Assembly (NCBI GenBank): GCA_037442205.1 | Contig: JBBIQS010000007.1 | Coordinates: 1-64,000, forward strand | Origin: JBBIQS01 sp037442205 | GTDB lineage: Bacteria > Myxococcota > Myxococcia > Myxococcales > UBA5297 | DNA: 64,000 nucleotides | Reading direction: 5' to 3' | In this document: positions 1 to 8,255 of the stretch, piece by piece | How the letters are laid out: each line of letters opens with the position of its first letter | How positions within the stretch are numbered: position 1 is the stretch's first letter | Program-made: the position numbers and the translations under genes | Notes under the pieces: generated by a model | What the model saw: the letters and a program-made list of their open reading frames with translations, nothing else | The model's database searches: none | What the model was told of the DNA's origin: nothing

Positions 1-2
1 GC

Positions 3-341
3 GATCACAAGCCGGATCTCGTCCAGACCGGCGATCCGACCAGGAGCGGGGGCTACGTCTTCGGCGCTGGGACGGCGGTCCAGTACTGGAAGGCGTACCT
101 GAACACCGGCAGCGGGTTTTCGAGCACCGCGCTGGGCTGGCCGTTGCCAGACAAAGGAGCCTCGACCGATGGCTTCTTCACCACCGCCTTCGCCGGCGGG
201 ACGGACTACTGGGCGACCTTCGACCTCAACGGCGACGGCAAGCCGGACCTCGTCCAGACCGGCGACCCGACCAGGAACGGGGGCTACGTCTTCGGCGCTG
301 GGACGGCGAGCCAGTACTGGAAGGTCTTCCTCGGACTTTAG
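3..341 (+). CDS. FG-GAP/VCBS-repeat surface protein, C-terminal end (5' truncated by window)
   Basis: The open frame enters from the left edge and stops at TAG 339-341. It carries two near-identical segments (DHKPDLVQTGDPTR and DGKPDLVQTGDPTR, each followed by GGYVFGAGTA) spaced 231 bp, or 77 residues, apart. The FDLNGDGKPDL motif is the calcium-binding loop of FG-GAP/VCBS beta-propeller blades, which occur in secreted and surface proteins. The last blade is cut short (ends in VFLGL), so the protein seems to end inside a repeat. The start lies outside the window, so the total length and any signal peptide cannot be judged. Confidence 0.85.
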   Translation, partial: DHKPDLVQTGDPTRSGGYVFGAGTAVQYWKAYLNTGSGFSSTALGWPLPDKGASTDGFFTTAFAGGTDYWATFDLNGDGKPDLVQTGDPTRNGGYVFGAGTASQYWKVFLGL

Positions 342-370
342 CGGGGAGAGCAGCCTTCGCCTTCTCCCGC
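342..370 (+). terminator. Possible hairpin after the FG-GAP gene
   Basis: GGGAGA (344-349) pairs with TCTCCC (363-368) across a 13-nt loop, directly after the stop codon. There is no T-run, so the call rests on stem and position only. Confidence 0.3.
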
Positions 371-408
371 CCTAAGCATGACCGGGCCGCGTCCGGATAG
401 CCCCGCGA

Positions 409-1260
409 CTACCCCTGAGGCTCACCAGAAGCCTGGAGCTCCTCCGCGACAGGCTCGGAGTCCTCCTCTTTCTCGTCCTCGCTCCCCGCTGCCAACCAGT
501 CGCGGCGCATGAACGCGAAGGAGAGGAAGAACGCCTGCAGCAGGAACCCGGCGGCGATCAGCCCGATGGATTCCGCCTCCGGATCCAGGCGGAGCCTGAG
601 CCACATGATCGAGAGCAGGCACGGCTGAGCGATCGCGACGAAGAACAGGCTGATGCGCTGGGCGAAGCCCCGCTGCGCGTCCTCGCTCCGCTCGTACTTG
701 CGGGCCAGCCAGAGCAGGTACAGGTACACCAGGCCGGCGAAGAGCACGAAGCTGAGCGAGGCGGCCAGCCGGGGCGGCCCGAGCCGAACGCGCACCCGTG
801 AGAAGGTCGTGTGCGCGGGAAACTTCTTGGCGATCACCGCCTGGAGATCCTCGGGCACCTCGCCCGCGAGCCCGACGAACTCGATTCGGTACTGGTCGAG
901 CATGTCGTCAGGGATCTTGTCCTCGACGAGGGGCACCTCGGCGAGCATGACGCGGTTCTCGGACCGCTCCGGCACGTTGAGCGGAATCAGTGCGAAGGGG
1001 CCGACCTCCGTCGTCCGGTAGTAGCCGCGCTCGGAGTACTTCTCGATCACGTAGCCGGTGGTCGCCTCCAGGTGCGGCAACCCCATGACCGTGACGTACT
1101 GGTGCGCGAAGCCCGGGGTGAACTCGTCGGCGTGGACGAGGGTCGGCTTCTGGCTGACGAGCACGCGAACCGCATCGGCCAGCCCGAAGACGATGCACGG
1201 GACGGCTAGGACCAATGCGAGGCGTCGAATTGGTGAGCGCAGCGGCGTGTTGGGCGGCAT
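409..1260 (-). CDS. Hypothetical four-helix membrane protein
   Basis: This 283-aa protein is of unknown function. Hydrophobic segments at about residues 12-32, 166-186, 204-222 and 232-251 suggest four membrane helices. The soluble loop between helices 1 and 2 (about 33-165) is probably extracytoplasmic, because the first helix has an N-terminal RSPIRR positive patch. The C-terminal tail is strongly acidic (EDEKEEDSEP). I recognise no catalytic motif. It stands alone; the next minus-strand gene upstream (1404-1919) is separated by an inverted repeat. The start is the first ATG and has no clear ribosome-binding site. Confidence 0.7.
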   Translation of the reverse strand: MPPNTPLRSPIRRLALVLAVPCIVFGLADAVRVLVSQKPTLVHADEFTPGFAHQYVTVMGLPHLEATTGYVIEKYSERGYYRTTEVGPFALIPLNVPERSENRVMLAEVPLVEDKIPDDMLDQYRIEFVGLAGEVPEDLQAVIAKKFPAHTTFSRVRVRLGPPRLAASLSFVLFAGLVYLYLLWLARKYERSEDAQRGFAQRISLFFVAIAQPCLLSIMWLRLRLDPEAESIGLIAAGFLLQAFFLSFAFMRRDWLAAGSEDEKEEDSEPVAEELQASGEPQG

Positions 1261-1337
1261 GGGGTGCCGAACCTACTCCAGAACGGCCGGTGCTCGCCCG
1301 TCCGGCGAGGCAGTTCTCAGCTCCGGGCCCTGAGGAC

Positions 1338-1397
1338 GGGGACCTGTCTCAACGTCGTCTGACGGCGGGAATCAAATGGACGAAGCGACAGGTCCCC
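1338..1397. repeat. Inverted repeat, REP-like palindrome
   Basis: GGGGACCTGTC (1338-1348) and GACAGGTCCCC (1387-1397) are perfect 11-bp inverted arms 38 bp apart, in the gap between two minus-strand genes. Intergenic palindromes with a GGGGAC...GTCCCC edge are typical of REP/RAYT-mobilised elements in this kind of genome. That assignment is inference; no transposase is nearby. Confidence 0.5.
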
Positions 1398-1403
1398 GGC
1401 ACA

Positions 1404-1919
1404 TCAGGCTGCCCGGGAGGACGAGGAGCGGGAGGCCGCCTCGCGCATGATCAGGCCGTGGATCACGCCGATCACCCGCATGCCTTCCTTCTCGTCGATG
1501 TTCTGACCCTCGATCACCGAGCGCTTGAACTCGATGCCGCTGACCAGCCCGGAGACCTCGACCATTCCCATGGAGAGCTTCTTGTTCAGGAAGTAGTAGA
1601 GGGGACCGACGATGAGGCCCAGGCCCATGATCGGCAGCAGCATCGCCCCCAGCACAAGCGCGACCTGCCAGGGTTTGGTGTAGCCGTAATAGGCCGAACA
1701 GAGGCTGGAGAGCGGAATGACCCGCTGCTCAAAGCCGGCCAGCGAGCCCTTCTCGAAATAGACGCTCTGCCCGTCGATGCGAACGCGGGTGACCGGGTCG
1801 ATCCCCAGCACCGAGAGCAGCCACGACAGCAGACCCTGCTGGCGGCCAGCGATCGAGACATAGCTCCCCTCGCTGTTCGGCTTAGCGTCCGCGTACCACG
1901 ACTTGATCACCAGAGCCAT
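1404..1919 (-). CDS. Hypothetical membrane protein
   Basis: A 171-aa protein of unknown function. A beta-rich N-terminal region (about 1-80) is followed by one long or two short hydrophobic segments at about 84-110 (WQVALVLGAMLLPIMG... ending ...GPLYYFL), then a C-terminal soluble domain and a serine/arginine tail. There are two ATGs six bases apart at the 5' end. I chose the inner one (MALVIKSW) because AGGGG lies at a normal distance from it and almost abuts the outer one (1925). No partner or pathway is evident. Confidence 0.7.
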   Translation of the reverse strand: MALVIKSWYADAKPNSEGSYVSIAGRQQGLLSWLLSVLGIDPVTRVRIDGQSVYFEKGSLAGFEQRVIPLSSLCSAYYGYTKPWQVALVLGAMLLPIMGLGLIVGPLYYFLNKKLSMGMVEVSGLVSGIEFKRSVIEGQNIDEKEGMRVIGVIHGLIMREAASRSSSSRAA

Positions 1920-2304
1920 CGGCATTCCCCTTTTCTTGAATCGGCCCGCCTCGAGGCGGCTTCGGCCCTCCCGAGGCGCGGACCGGCATCGATCGAACGG
2001 CAGCCTCGAAGGCGCGACGCCATCCCTTTGTGGCGGCGTGCCCGAGGCGCGGGCAGGATAGCTGGAACGATTTCACCGGCCAAGGCCGGTCAGGCGTCCT
2101 CCCGAGCTCGCAGCCTGAACGCCGGGGTTCCATTCATGCTCGCTCTCAGGTGATTCCGCGGCAGGTGTCCATGCTTCTCGGCCATCCGGCTGTGCCGGCG
2201 GCCATCGCCGGTCCGGCCTGCGAAAACTCAGCAATGACGGCCGGTTCAAGCCCAGCTTCCCGCGTATCCGAGCTCGGACGACCAACGCCGCGGAGGATGT
2301 GACC
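1920..2304. other. Intergenic region between divergent genes
   Basis: No convincing gene is visible in these 385 bases. They should hold the promoters for the minus-strand gene ending at 1919 and the plus-strand lipoprotein at 2305. A compact palindrome ACCGGCC-AA-GGCCGGT lies at 2075-2090; it could be an operator or a small hairpin, but nothing in the sequence decides between these. Confidence 0.5.
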
Positions 2305-3573
2305 ATGAACTCGACCCTTTCCCTCGCCGCTCGTTTCGCTTCGACTGCCGCGCTCGCCCTGGCCTTGGGCGCCTGCGGCTCTCCACAAAGCTCCGGACCT
2401 TCGCCGCAGGATGCGTGCAGCTCGGGCCAGACCCGCTGCGGCGCCGACGGCCTCTACACCTGCGCCAACGGTGCGTTCGAGCTCAGCTCGGCCTGCACCT
2501 GCGCCGCGGATCCTTCGCCGCACTGCGAAGCCATTTGCTCATCGGGAATTTCGGCAATCTGCCAGGGCGACTCGATCCGCAACTGTGGCACCGGAGCAGT
2601 CTCGAGCTGCAACGGCGGCCGCTGCCTGATGAACGCCGGTTCGCCGGTCTGCGCCACCAAAGCCGGCGACGACCAGTGCGTGCGCTCGACCGCCTCGGGC
2701 GACTTCGCGCTCCATTGCTCCGATGGAGATCTGATTTCGACCAGCCGCGCCTGCGACCTGCGGACCGGCAAGTGCCAGCCGGTCGTGTTCGATTGCGCTC
2801 AGCTCACCAGCATCCCGGCCGACAGGATCGCCTGCGACCGATCCGGGAGCTTCCTCTCGCGCTGCGAGAACGGCCAGCCGCAAGCGGTGGTCTGCGCCGC
2901 CGGGACGAGCTGCTCGAGCGACGGCACGGCGCATTGCTACACCTCGACCGGAAAGAGCTGCGGCGGCCAGGCAGTCTGTTCCCCGGGGCTGCACTGCACG
3001 CAGACCGCGGTGAACGCCTCCACCTGCGTCCAGCCGGCCGGCATTCTGGCCTGCAACGCAACCGACGTGCTGGCGGTCTGCACCGATCAGGACACCGGCG
3101 TCGCCTGCATCCAGGGCGCGGTCTACTGGTGGCAGAATCTGACCCGCTGGGGCGGCAGCTGCCAGTCGAACCACGTCACCGTTCCGCTGGGCGGCAACTG
3201 CATTCCCGGCCTGGCCGACTGCACCGCGGGACTGGCCTGCAACAAGACCGCCTATGACCTGGCCGGCGTCTGCGCGCCTCCGGCCCCGGGGGCTCCGCCG
3301 CAGTGCACCCTGACCGCCCAGGCCTCGACCGGCTTGAGCTGCGACTACAGCTGGGGCTCGTGCCTCGACGGGAAGACCTATCGAATCTCGTGTCTGGCCC
3401 AGCGGATCGCCGGGCAGGTATTGACGACGTGCGATTGCCTCGTCAATGGCCAGAAAGTGTCGAGCTTCGCCGGCGACGCGGTCTGCAAAGTCGCCGACCT
3501 GGCCGCCCTCGACGCCACCGGCGCCCAGAAATGCGGCTGGCAGGTGAAGACGGTGGGCGTGACCGGCGGGTAG
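2305..3573 (+). CDS. Cysteine-rich secreted lipoprotein
   Basis: This 422-aa protein has a lipoprotein signal peptide: a short basic start, a hydrophobic run (STAALALALG) and the lipobox LGAC with the lipidated Cys at residue 24. The mature protein has many cysteines in repeated short modules (C...C spacing about 10-15 residues), probably disulfide-bonded in the outer envelope. The start is ATG 2305, with CGGAGGA 7 nt upstream; an upstream GTG at 2299 would sit on top of that site. It is followed after 19 bp by another lipoprotein gene, so the two are probably co-transcribed. The function is unknown; such proteins are numerous in Myxococcota. Confidence 0.85.
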   Translation: MNSTLSLAARFASTAALALALGACGSPQSSGPSPQDACSSGQTRCGADGLYTCANGAFELSSACTCAADPSPHCEAICSSGISAICQGDSIRNCGTGAVSSCNGGRCLMNAGSPVCATKAGDDQCVRSTASGDFALHCSDGDLISTSRACDLRTGKCQPVVFDCAQLTSIPADRIACDRSGSFLSRCENGQPQAVVCAAGTSCSSDGTAHCYTSTGKSCGGQAVCSPGLHCTQTAVNASTCVQPAGILACNATDVLAVCTDQDTGVACIQGAVYWWQNLTRWGGSCQSNHVTVPLGGNCIPGLADCTAGLACNKTAYDLAGVCAPPAPGAPPQCTLTAQASTGLSCDYSWGSCLDGKTYRISCLAQRIAGQVLTTCDCLVNGQKVSSFAGDAVCKVADLAALDATGAQKCGWQVKTVGVTGG

Positions 3574-3592
3574 CCGGAGAAAGTCGGCTCCC

Positions 3593-4513
3593 ATGCTCAC
3601 CCTGCGTTCCGCGCCCGCGCTCGTAGCCCTGTTGACCTGCATGCTGGGCCTCCCCGCCTGTCAGCATGCTCGGGATTCGACGACCATCCGCTCGGAGCGG
3701 GCGCGGCTGGTTCACATGCTGGAGGTTCTGCCCGACTGTCGTCCAGGCGAGCCTCGAGCCACGCACTTCTCGTGGCTGCCGGAGGAAGAGCTTCCGGCCG
3801 AGGCGATCCTGAGCGGCACGGTCCAGCCGCTGCCCTCGGTGTGCACCTTGCTCCTTTGCCCCGGCCGCTCGTGCTGCAACGGCTGCGCGGCGAGCTGGGT
3901 GCTGGCCGATGAGCTCGCCGCGGTGCCGCTGATGGGCGAAAGATGGGACGCCGGTGCAATGGACTGCGTCTTCGAGGCGCTCGGGCAGGGGCTGCCCGCC
4001 CGGGAGCTGCAGGTGCGCGGGCGCTTCGTGAAGGATCCCTACCAAAGGGTTCGCGCGGGGCGGTTCAGGGGCGTGGCGTTCTCCGTCGAAGATGCCTGCG
4101 CCCTCGCGCCCACCCTGGCCGATAAGCGCGCCGGGACTCGACGCACAGTCGAGTTTCCCGGGCAGGTGCTGGTCAGCCGAAAGCTCGACCGCGTGACCCT
4201 GACCGTGGACCTCGCTTCAATGGAGCTGGCCGTTCTGCCGGTCGCTGACTCCCTCCACCTCGGCTTCGAGACGGTGGTGGCGACGGTCCCGCAGGAAGGA
4301 CAGGGGAAGGTCCTCGCCGAGAGCGTCGGCGGCACCCCGTTCTACGGACCCTGGACCCTGGACGCGAGCGAAGTGCCGAAGCCTCCAGGAGCGCTGTCGC
4401 TGACCATCCGCGCCTTCGAAACCGACGTGGCACCGGGGCACGAATGGATGCCCCGAGGCGGCAAGCGCTTCCGGATTCTCTCGGAGAGAACGCTCACGCT
4501 CCCGGTCCTCTAA
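3593..4513 (+). CDS. Putative lipoprotein of unknown function
   Basis: A 306-aa protein. The N-terminus (LVALLTCMLGLPAC) looks like a lipoprotein signal with lipobox LPAC. A cysteine cluster (CTLLLCPGRSCCNGC) lies near residues 84-98 and could bind metal or form disulfides. The rest is beta-rich with no recognised motif. It follows the lipoprotein gene at 2305-3573 after 19 bp on the same strand. The likely operon ends at a compact hairpin before the convergent hydrolase gene. Start ATG 3593 has only a distant GGAGA. Confidence 0.75.
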   Translation: MLTLRSAPALVALLTCMLGLPACQHARDSTTIRSERARLVHMLEVLPDCRPGEPRATHFSWLPEEELPAEAILSGTVQPLPSVCTLLLCPGRSCCNGCAASWVLADELAAVPLMGERWDAGAMDCVFEALGQGLPARELQVRGRFVKDPYQRVRAGRFRGVAFSVEDACALAPTLADKRAGTRRTVEFPGQVLVSRKLDRVTLTVDLASMELAVLPVADSLHLGFETVVATVPQEGQGKVLAESVGGTPFYGPWTLDASEVPKPPGALSLTIRAFETDVAPGHEWMPRGGKRFRILSERTLTLPVL

Positions 4514-4520
4514 ACCCTTC

Positions 4521-4535
4521 CGCCGGAGGCCGGCG
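4521..4535. terminator. Bidirectional hairpin between convergent genes
   Basis: CGCCGG-AGG-CCGGCG is a perfect 6-bp stem with a 3-nt loop in the 23-bp gap between two converging genes. The T-run is weak, but the position fits a shared terminator. Confidence 0.45.
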
Positions 4536-4536
4536 C

Positions 4537-5244
4537 TCAAGCGCCCGCCAAGCCGAGCAATAGGCGCAGCAATTCCCGCGGCGCGCTGATCATCGGCTCG
4601 TGGCCGGTGGCGATCTCGATCACCTGCCAGCCCGGCTGCTGGCGCACGCGTTTTCGCATCGGGGCGATCAGCGGCTGCGGTGGCTTGATGCAGTCGATGA
4701 AGGTGCGCGGGATCGCCGCCACGCGGACCGCATCGAAATTCAGCGAATCCGCGTAAACGCCGCCGGGCTGTGGAGTCTGTCGGCGCGAGACCCACTGCGC
4801 ATCCTCGCCGGTCAGGCCGAACGCTGCGGCGGGATCCGGGGGCGGAATGCTGCCGGTCGCGGCGATCACCTGGCGTCGCTGCGCCTGCACCTGCTCGGGA
4901 TTCTGACTCGACCAGGACTCGCCCGGCAGCGGCACTATGGCATCCACAAAGACGAGCCGCGCGATGCGCTGCGGCATGCGGTCGGCGACGCCGGTGATCA
5001 CCACTCCGCCGTAGCTGTGGCCGACCACGATCGCCTGCGGCAGCTCCTCCATTTCGATCACCGCGGCGACGTCGTCGACGTGCGTACGCACCGAGATGTC
5101 GCGGGACATTTGATGCGCCCGCTCGCCCACGCCGGTGAGCGTGACGGCGAAGGCGCGATGGCCGGCGGCCCACAGGCCGGGAAGGATTCGCTTCCAGCAC
5201 CAGGCGCCGTGCCAGGCGCCATGCACCAGGACGAAGTCGGCCAT
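4537..5244 (-). CDS. Alpha/beta-fold hydrolase (EstC/HNL-like)
   Basis: This 235-aa single-domain hydrolase acts on an unknown small ester or related substrate in the cytoplasm; there is no signal peptide. It begins with the oxyanion-hole strand VLVHGAWHG. The nucleophile elbow is GHSYGG (Ser77) and the catalytic His is in ATGHEP (about His215). This layout matches the short esterases of the hydroxynitrile lyase/EstC group. The acid residue is less clear: the usual Cys-Thr-x-Asp position reads DCIKPP, so Asp184 may serve. It is a stand-alone gene, convergent with the lipoprotein pair. The upstream site is weak (GGGGGCCTCG). Confidence 0.88.
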   Translation of the reverse strand: MADFVLVHGAWHGAWCWKRILPGLWAAGHRAFAVTLTGVGERAHQMSRDISVRTHVDDVAAVIEMEELPQAIVVGHSYGGVVITGVADRMPQRIARLVFVDAIVPLPGESWSSQNPEQVQAQRRQVIAATGSIPPPDPAAAFGLTGEDAQWVSRRQTPQPGGVYADSLNFDAVRVAAIPRTFIDCIKPPQPLIAPMRKRVRQQPGWQVIEIATGHEPMISAPRELLRLLLGLAGA

Positions 5245-5514
5245 CGAGGCCCCCGGCTCAGAATCTGCGGAGTCGGCGGGAGGCGCGGCTCGCTTGGCCA
5301 GCAGGAAGGCAACTGCCCGGCCTCTCCTCGGAACTGCCGCCGCCCGTCAATCCAAGTCGTCGGCTGTCTTCCCCTGCGGCCGGCCGGGGAGCAGGCGTCC
5401 GGCTCGCCTCATGCCGCGGTCGCGGAGTGACAAGAGGTTGGTGCCGGTCCTCGCGCGCTGCGACGCGGTTCGCTGGCAAGGGTTTCCCCGCTCGATCAGC
5501 GCGAGCTACCCGCG

Positions 5515-7110
5515 CTAGCGCACCGAGAACCTTGTCTCGCCGGTCAAGATCCCTTGGGGCAGGCCCTTGTAGCGCAGCACATAGTCGCCGCGCTCGGCGA
5601 CCGGATAGGCCTCGGTGATCTCGATCTGCGAAGTTGCCGTCTGGCGCGGCCCGATCTTGAGGTAGCTGTCCTCGCCAGGCGGCGCCCGGCTGGCCAGGAT
5701 TCCCTGGTAGCGCACCGTGGCCCCGCCGATCCGCTGGAGATCCAGGAAGTCGTTCCGGAAGCCCTCGAACGGCGTGTGCCACTTGAGGAAGCGCTGCTCG
5801 CTGTCCATCAGGTTCTCGACCCGGAAGATGAGGACGATCTTCTCTCCCAGCTCGTAGACCTTCTTGTCGGTCTCCAGGCTCACCTGGAAGCGGTAGACCT
5901 CAAAGCGCGGCGCCTGCTGCCCCGCCGCCAGCTGGTACTCGGGCTTTCCGAGCGAGGCCAGCGCCACCGAAAGGTGTCCCTGGAACGAGTGCTGCGCCTC
6001 GCGCTTTCCGGCCCGCCCCCGGGCCTGCCCGAACACCGACAGCAGCGCCCAGTCGTCCTTGGCGGCCTGGACCTGAACCTCCTTCAGCTCCGCCGCCTCG
6101 ATCGACAGAGCGGAGGCGGTCTTGGCGCCGAAGGCCGAGAGGAAGTCCTCGCCGGGATTCGTCTGCAGACAGCTGCGCACCAGCGCCGTCACCCGCGCCG
6201 GGACCAGCGCCCGCTCCGCGCGCTGGCGCAGGAAATCGCGGGTGTCGACCTCCCAGCGATCGCTGATCGTCGCCTGGTATTTGGGCTTGCCCTCGGCGTC
6301 GAGGGGCAGGAGCAGATTCCAGCAGAAGAATTTGGCCGTCAGCTCCTCGCCCGACTCCAGCCGCACTCCAACTTGAGCGCGGGTGGTGAAACCGACGAAG
6401 CGGGGCGCCTCCCTCACCGCGTAGTGGCCGCTCTCGGGCTCGGCAAAGAGGAAGCCGTCGCTCAGCTGCACCTCTTGGACGGAGACGACCTCGGCCACGC
6501 GGAGGTGCTCGTCGCCGATGGCCGGAAAGAATCCGCTCAGCCCCTTCATCCCCTCCGCCGAAGCCAGGAAGGCCTTCAACGCCCGGCCGACGCCCTGGGC
6601 GGTGACCTGGCCCCGGATTCGCTCCCACTTCTCGAGGTAGGGAAGCCGCGGGGTGGCCACGCCGTTGAGGACCGCCACGCTGTCGGCGGCGACCGGGATC
6701 TTGAGCTCTCGCGAGGGCTGATCGAGGTCGGCCACCAGCTCGATCGGGCCGCCGAGCTCTCCCTCGAGGTCGGTGTTCTGCTTGATCAGGTTCCACAGCG
6801 AGACTTGCTTGCCTTGGTAGCGCACCTCGATGTCCTGCTCGATCAGGACGTCCTTGGGAGCGCGCAGCTTGCGCACGCTGACCGCGGGGAAGGCGAAGCG
6901 GCCCTGGGCATCGGTCTTGGTGTGCGCCTCGCCGTCGTCGACCGAAAGCCAGCTGAAGCGCTGCACCACCTCCAGCTCGGCCACCGGCTTGCCACCGACC
7001 AGGATTTGTCCGGCCACCGGGGAGAAGACGGTTCTCTTGTGCATGGGCAGTTCCTGTTGCTGCGCCGCCAACAGCGAAGTGAGGAGGAGGACGGCGACTC
7101 GATCGATCAT
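5515..7110 (-). CDS. Secreted protein with carboxypeptidase-regulatory-like and M35-propeptide-like domains
   Basis: A 531-aa protein with a short signal peptide (VAVLLLTSLLAA). Residues about 24-75 (FSPVAGQILVGGKPV ... GRFAFP) look like a transthyretin/carboxypeptidase regulatory-like fold, as in DUF6795 proteins. The middle part is not recognised. The C-terminal region, about 400-530, reads VSLETDKKVYELGEKI ... RFLKWHTPFEG ... YLKIGPRQT. It resembles the N-terminal beta-domain of bacterial M35 (deuterolysin) peptidases, but no HExxH peptidase domain follows. It may be a stand-alone inhibitor or binding module. That comparison is from memory and is inference. Confidence 0.7.
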   Translation of the reverse strand: MIDRVAVLLLTSLLAAQQQELPMHKRTVFSPVAGQILVGGKPVAELEVVQRFSWLSVDDGEAHTKTDAQGRFAFPAVSVRKLRAPKDVLIEQDIEVRYQGKQVSLWNLIKQNTDLEGELGGPIELVADLDQPSRELKIPVAADSVAVLNGVATPRLPYLEKWERIRGQVTAQGVGRALKAFLASAEGMKGLSGFFPAIGDEHLRVAEVVSVQEVQLSDGFLFAEPESGHYAVREAPRFVGFTTRAQVGVRLESGEELTAKFFCWNLLLPLDAEGKPKYQATISDRWEVDTRDFLRQRAERALVPARVTALVRSCLQTNPGEDFLSAFGAKTASALSIEAAELKEVQVQAAKDDWALLSVFGQARGRAGKREAQHSFQGHLSVALASLGKPEYQLAAGQQAPRFEVYRFQVSLETDKKVYELGEKIVLIFRVENLMDSEQRFLKWHTPFEGFRNDFLDLQRIGGATVRYQGILASRAPPGEDSYLKIGPRQTATSQIEITEAYPVAERGDYVLRYKGLPQGILTGETRFSVR

Positions 7111-7185
7111 GGGTGCCGCTCTCGCGGGATGGCCGGGACCTTTTCCGCGGGCCTTGTCGCGGACCGCCCTACTACATTACCTGTC

Positions 7186-8090
7186 CCATCGGGACCAGAC
7201 CTCGCGCGGGCGACCACCGGCGTCTGGTGACCGATCCCCAGGCCGTCGAGCACCCTTGAGATCCTCGCCGGCTCGGTGACGTAGTCGACCACCCGCAAAG
7301 TGCCGCCGTAGCGGCAGCGGTCGACCTCGAGTCCGAACGACTTCTCATCAGCTGAGCCCAGGGGATGTAGCTCCCGGTGGGCTCGGCTCGGGGCAGCTCT
7401 CGTCACCCTCGAAGGGATCGCCGGCGGCGGGAAGGTGCTCGTCGCCACAGGGCATCGGCCCGCTCGGATTCTTCTCCTCGACCGGCTTCACCAGCCGCCC
7501 GCGGCGGGCGTTGTGCGAGGCGAAGACTCCGAAGTAGCAGGTCCCGGCTCCTGGACGGCGAGACGATTGAGGCCCGCCTCGACAGGAAGGCCACCGGCGG
7601 CAGGGTGATGGCCGACCGTCCCATTCTTGAGTGGCTTCTTGAAGCCCAAGAGGACGCGGCCATCGGGGAGCTGCTCCAGCCGGCGCTGGGCGAAGGGCGG
7701 CCTCAAGACGTACCGGATCAGGAACTCGAGGCCTTTGCGATCATTCGCATCCGTTCGAAAGGCTCACGAGATGCCGCGCGGCCTGCAACGAGAAGCCCTC
7801 GACGTTGACGAGCATCCGTCCGCTCTGCTCCTGGATTGGCTCGGCCGCGGCGAGCCTCAGGGGAAGCTCTCCCTGCACCGCCGCCTGTCGGACCTGATCG
7901 AGGACATCGGGGACCGGCTCCAACCCACCGTTGTTCGAGAGGAGCCTGCGGGCCCTCTTCGCGATCCGCTCGGCGATGGCCTGGATATCCTCGTCCTTGG
8001 GCTTGATGGCGGCGAAGACGAGGTTGCCATGAGCAGCCTCGGCGAAAATGCCGTCGGGGAGATCCAGGTGAGGATCCCGCCGCCCTCGCC
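7186..8090 (-). pseudogene. IS91-family (Y2/HUH) transposase remnant, copy 1
   Basis: Read on the minus strand, scattered frames give, in order: DLPDGIFAEAAHGNLVF, EDIQAIAERIAKRARRLL, GFSLQAARHLVS, LIRYVLRPPFAQRRLEQL, DGRVLLGFKKPLKNGT, then CRYGGTLRVVDYVTEPARI. This is the middle and C-terminal part of an IS91-family rolling-circle transposase (the conserved CGG...ITEP-type C-terminal motif and the LRPP segment). Several frameshifts and stops separate the pieces, and the catalytic N-terminus is gone. Bases 7186-7626 are nearly identical to the second remnant at 10449-10892. Confidence 0.85.
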
Positions 8091-8255
8091 GCCGTACTCG
8101 CGTCCTACGACAGCCGCCAGGCGCACATCACCTTGGCCGTGCTGTCGCCGGTGCGCAAGGCCCTCGACCGCGCCCGCGCTCGGTCGAGACTGGCCCGAGA
8201 CTCGATGGGATGGAGAGACAGGTCCGCGACCTCCGGCCTCTCCTGGCATGAGGTT

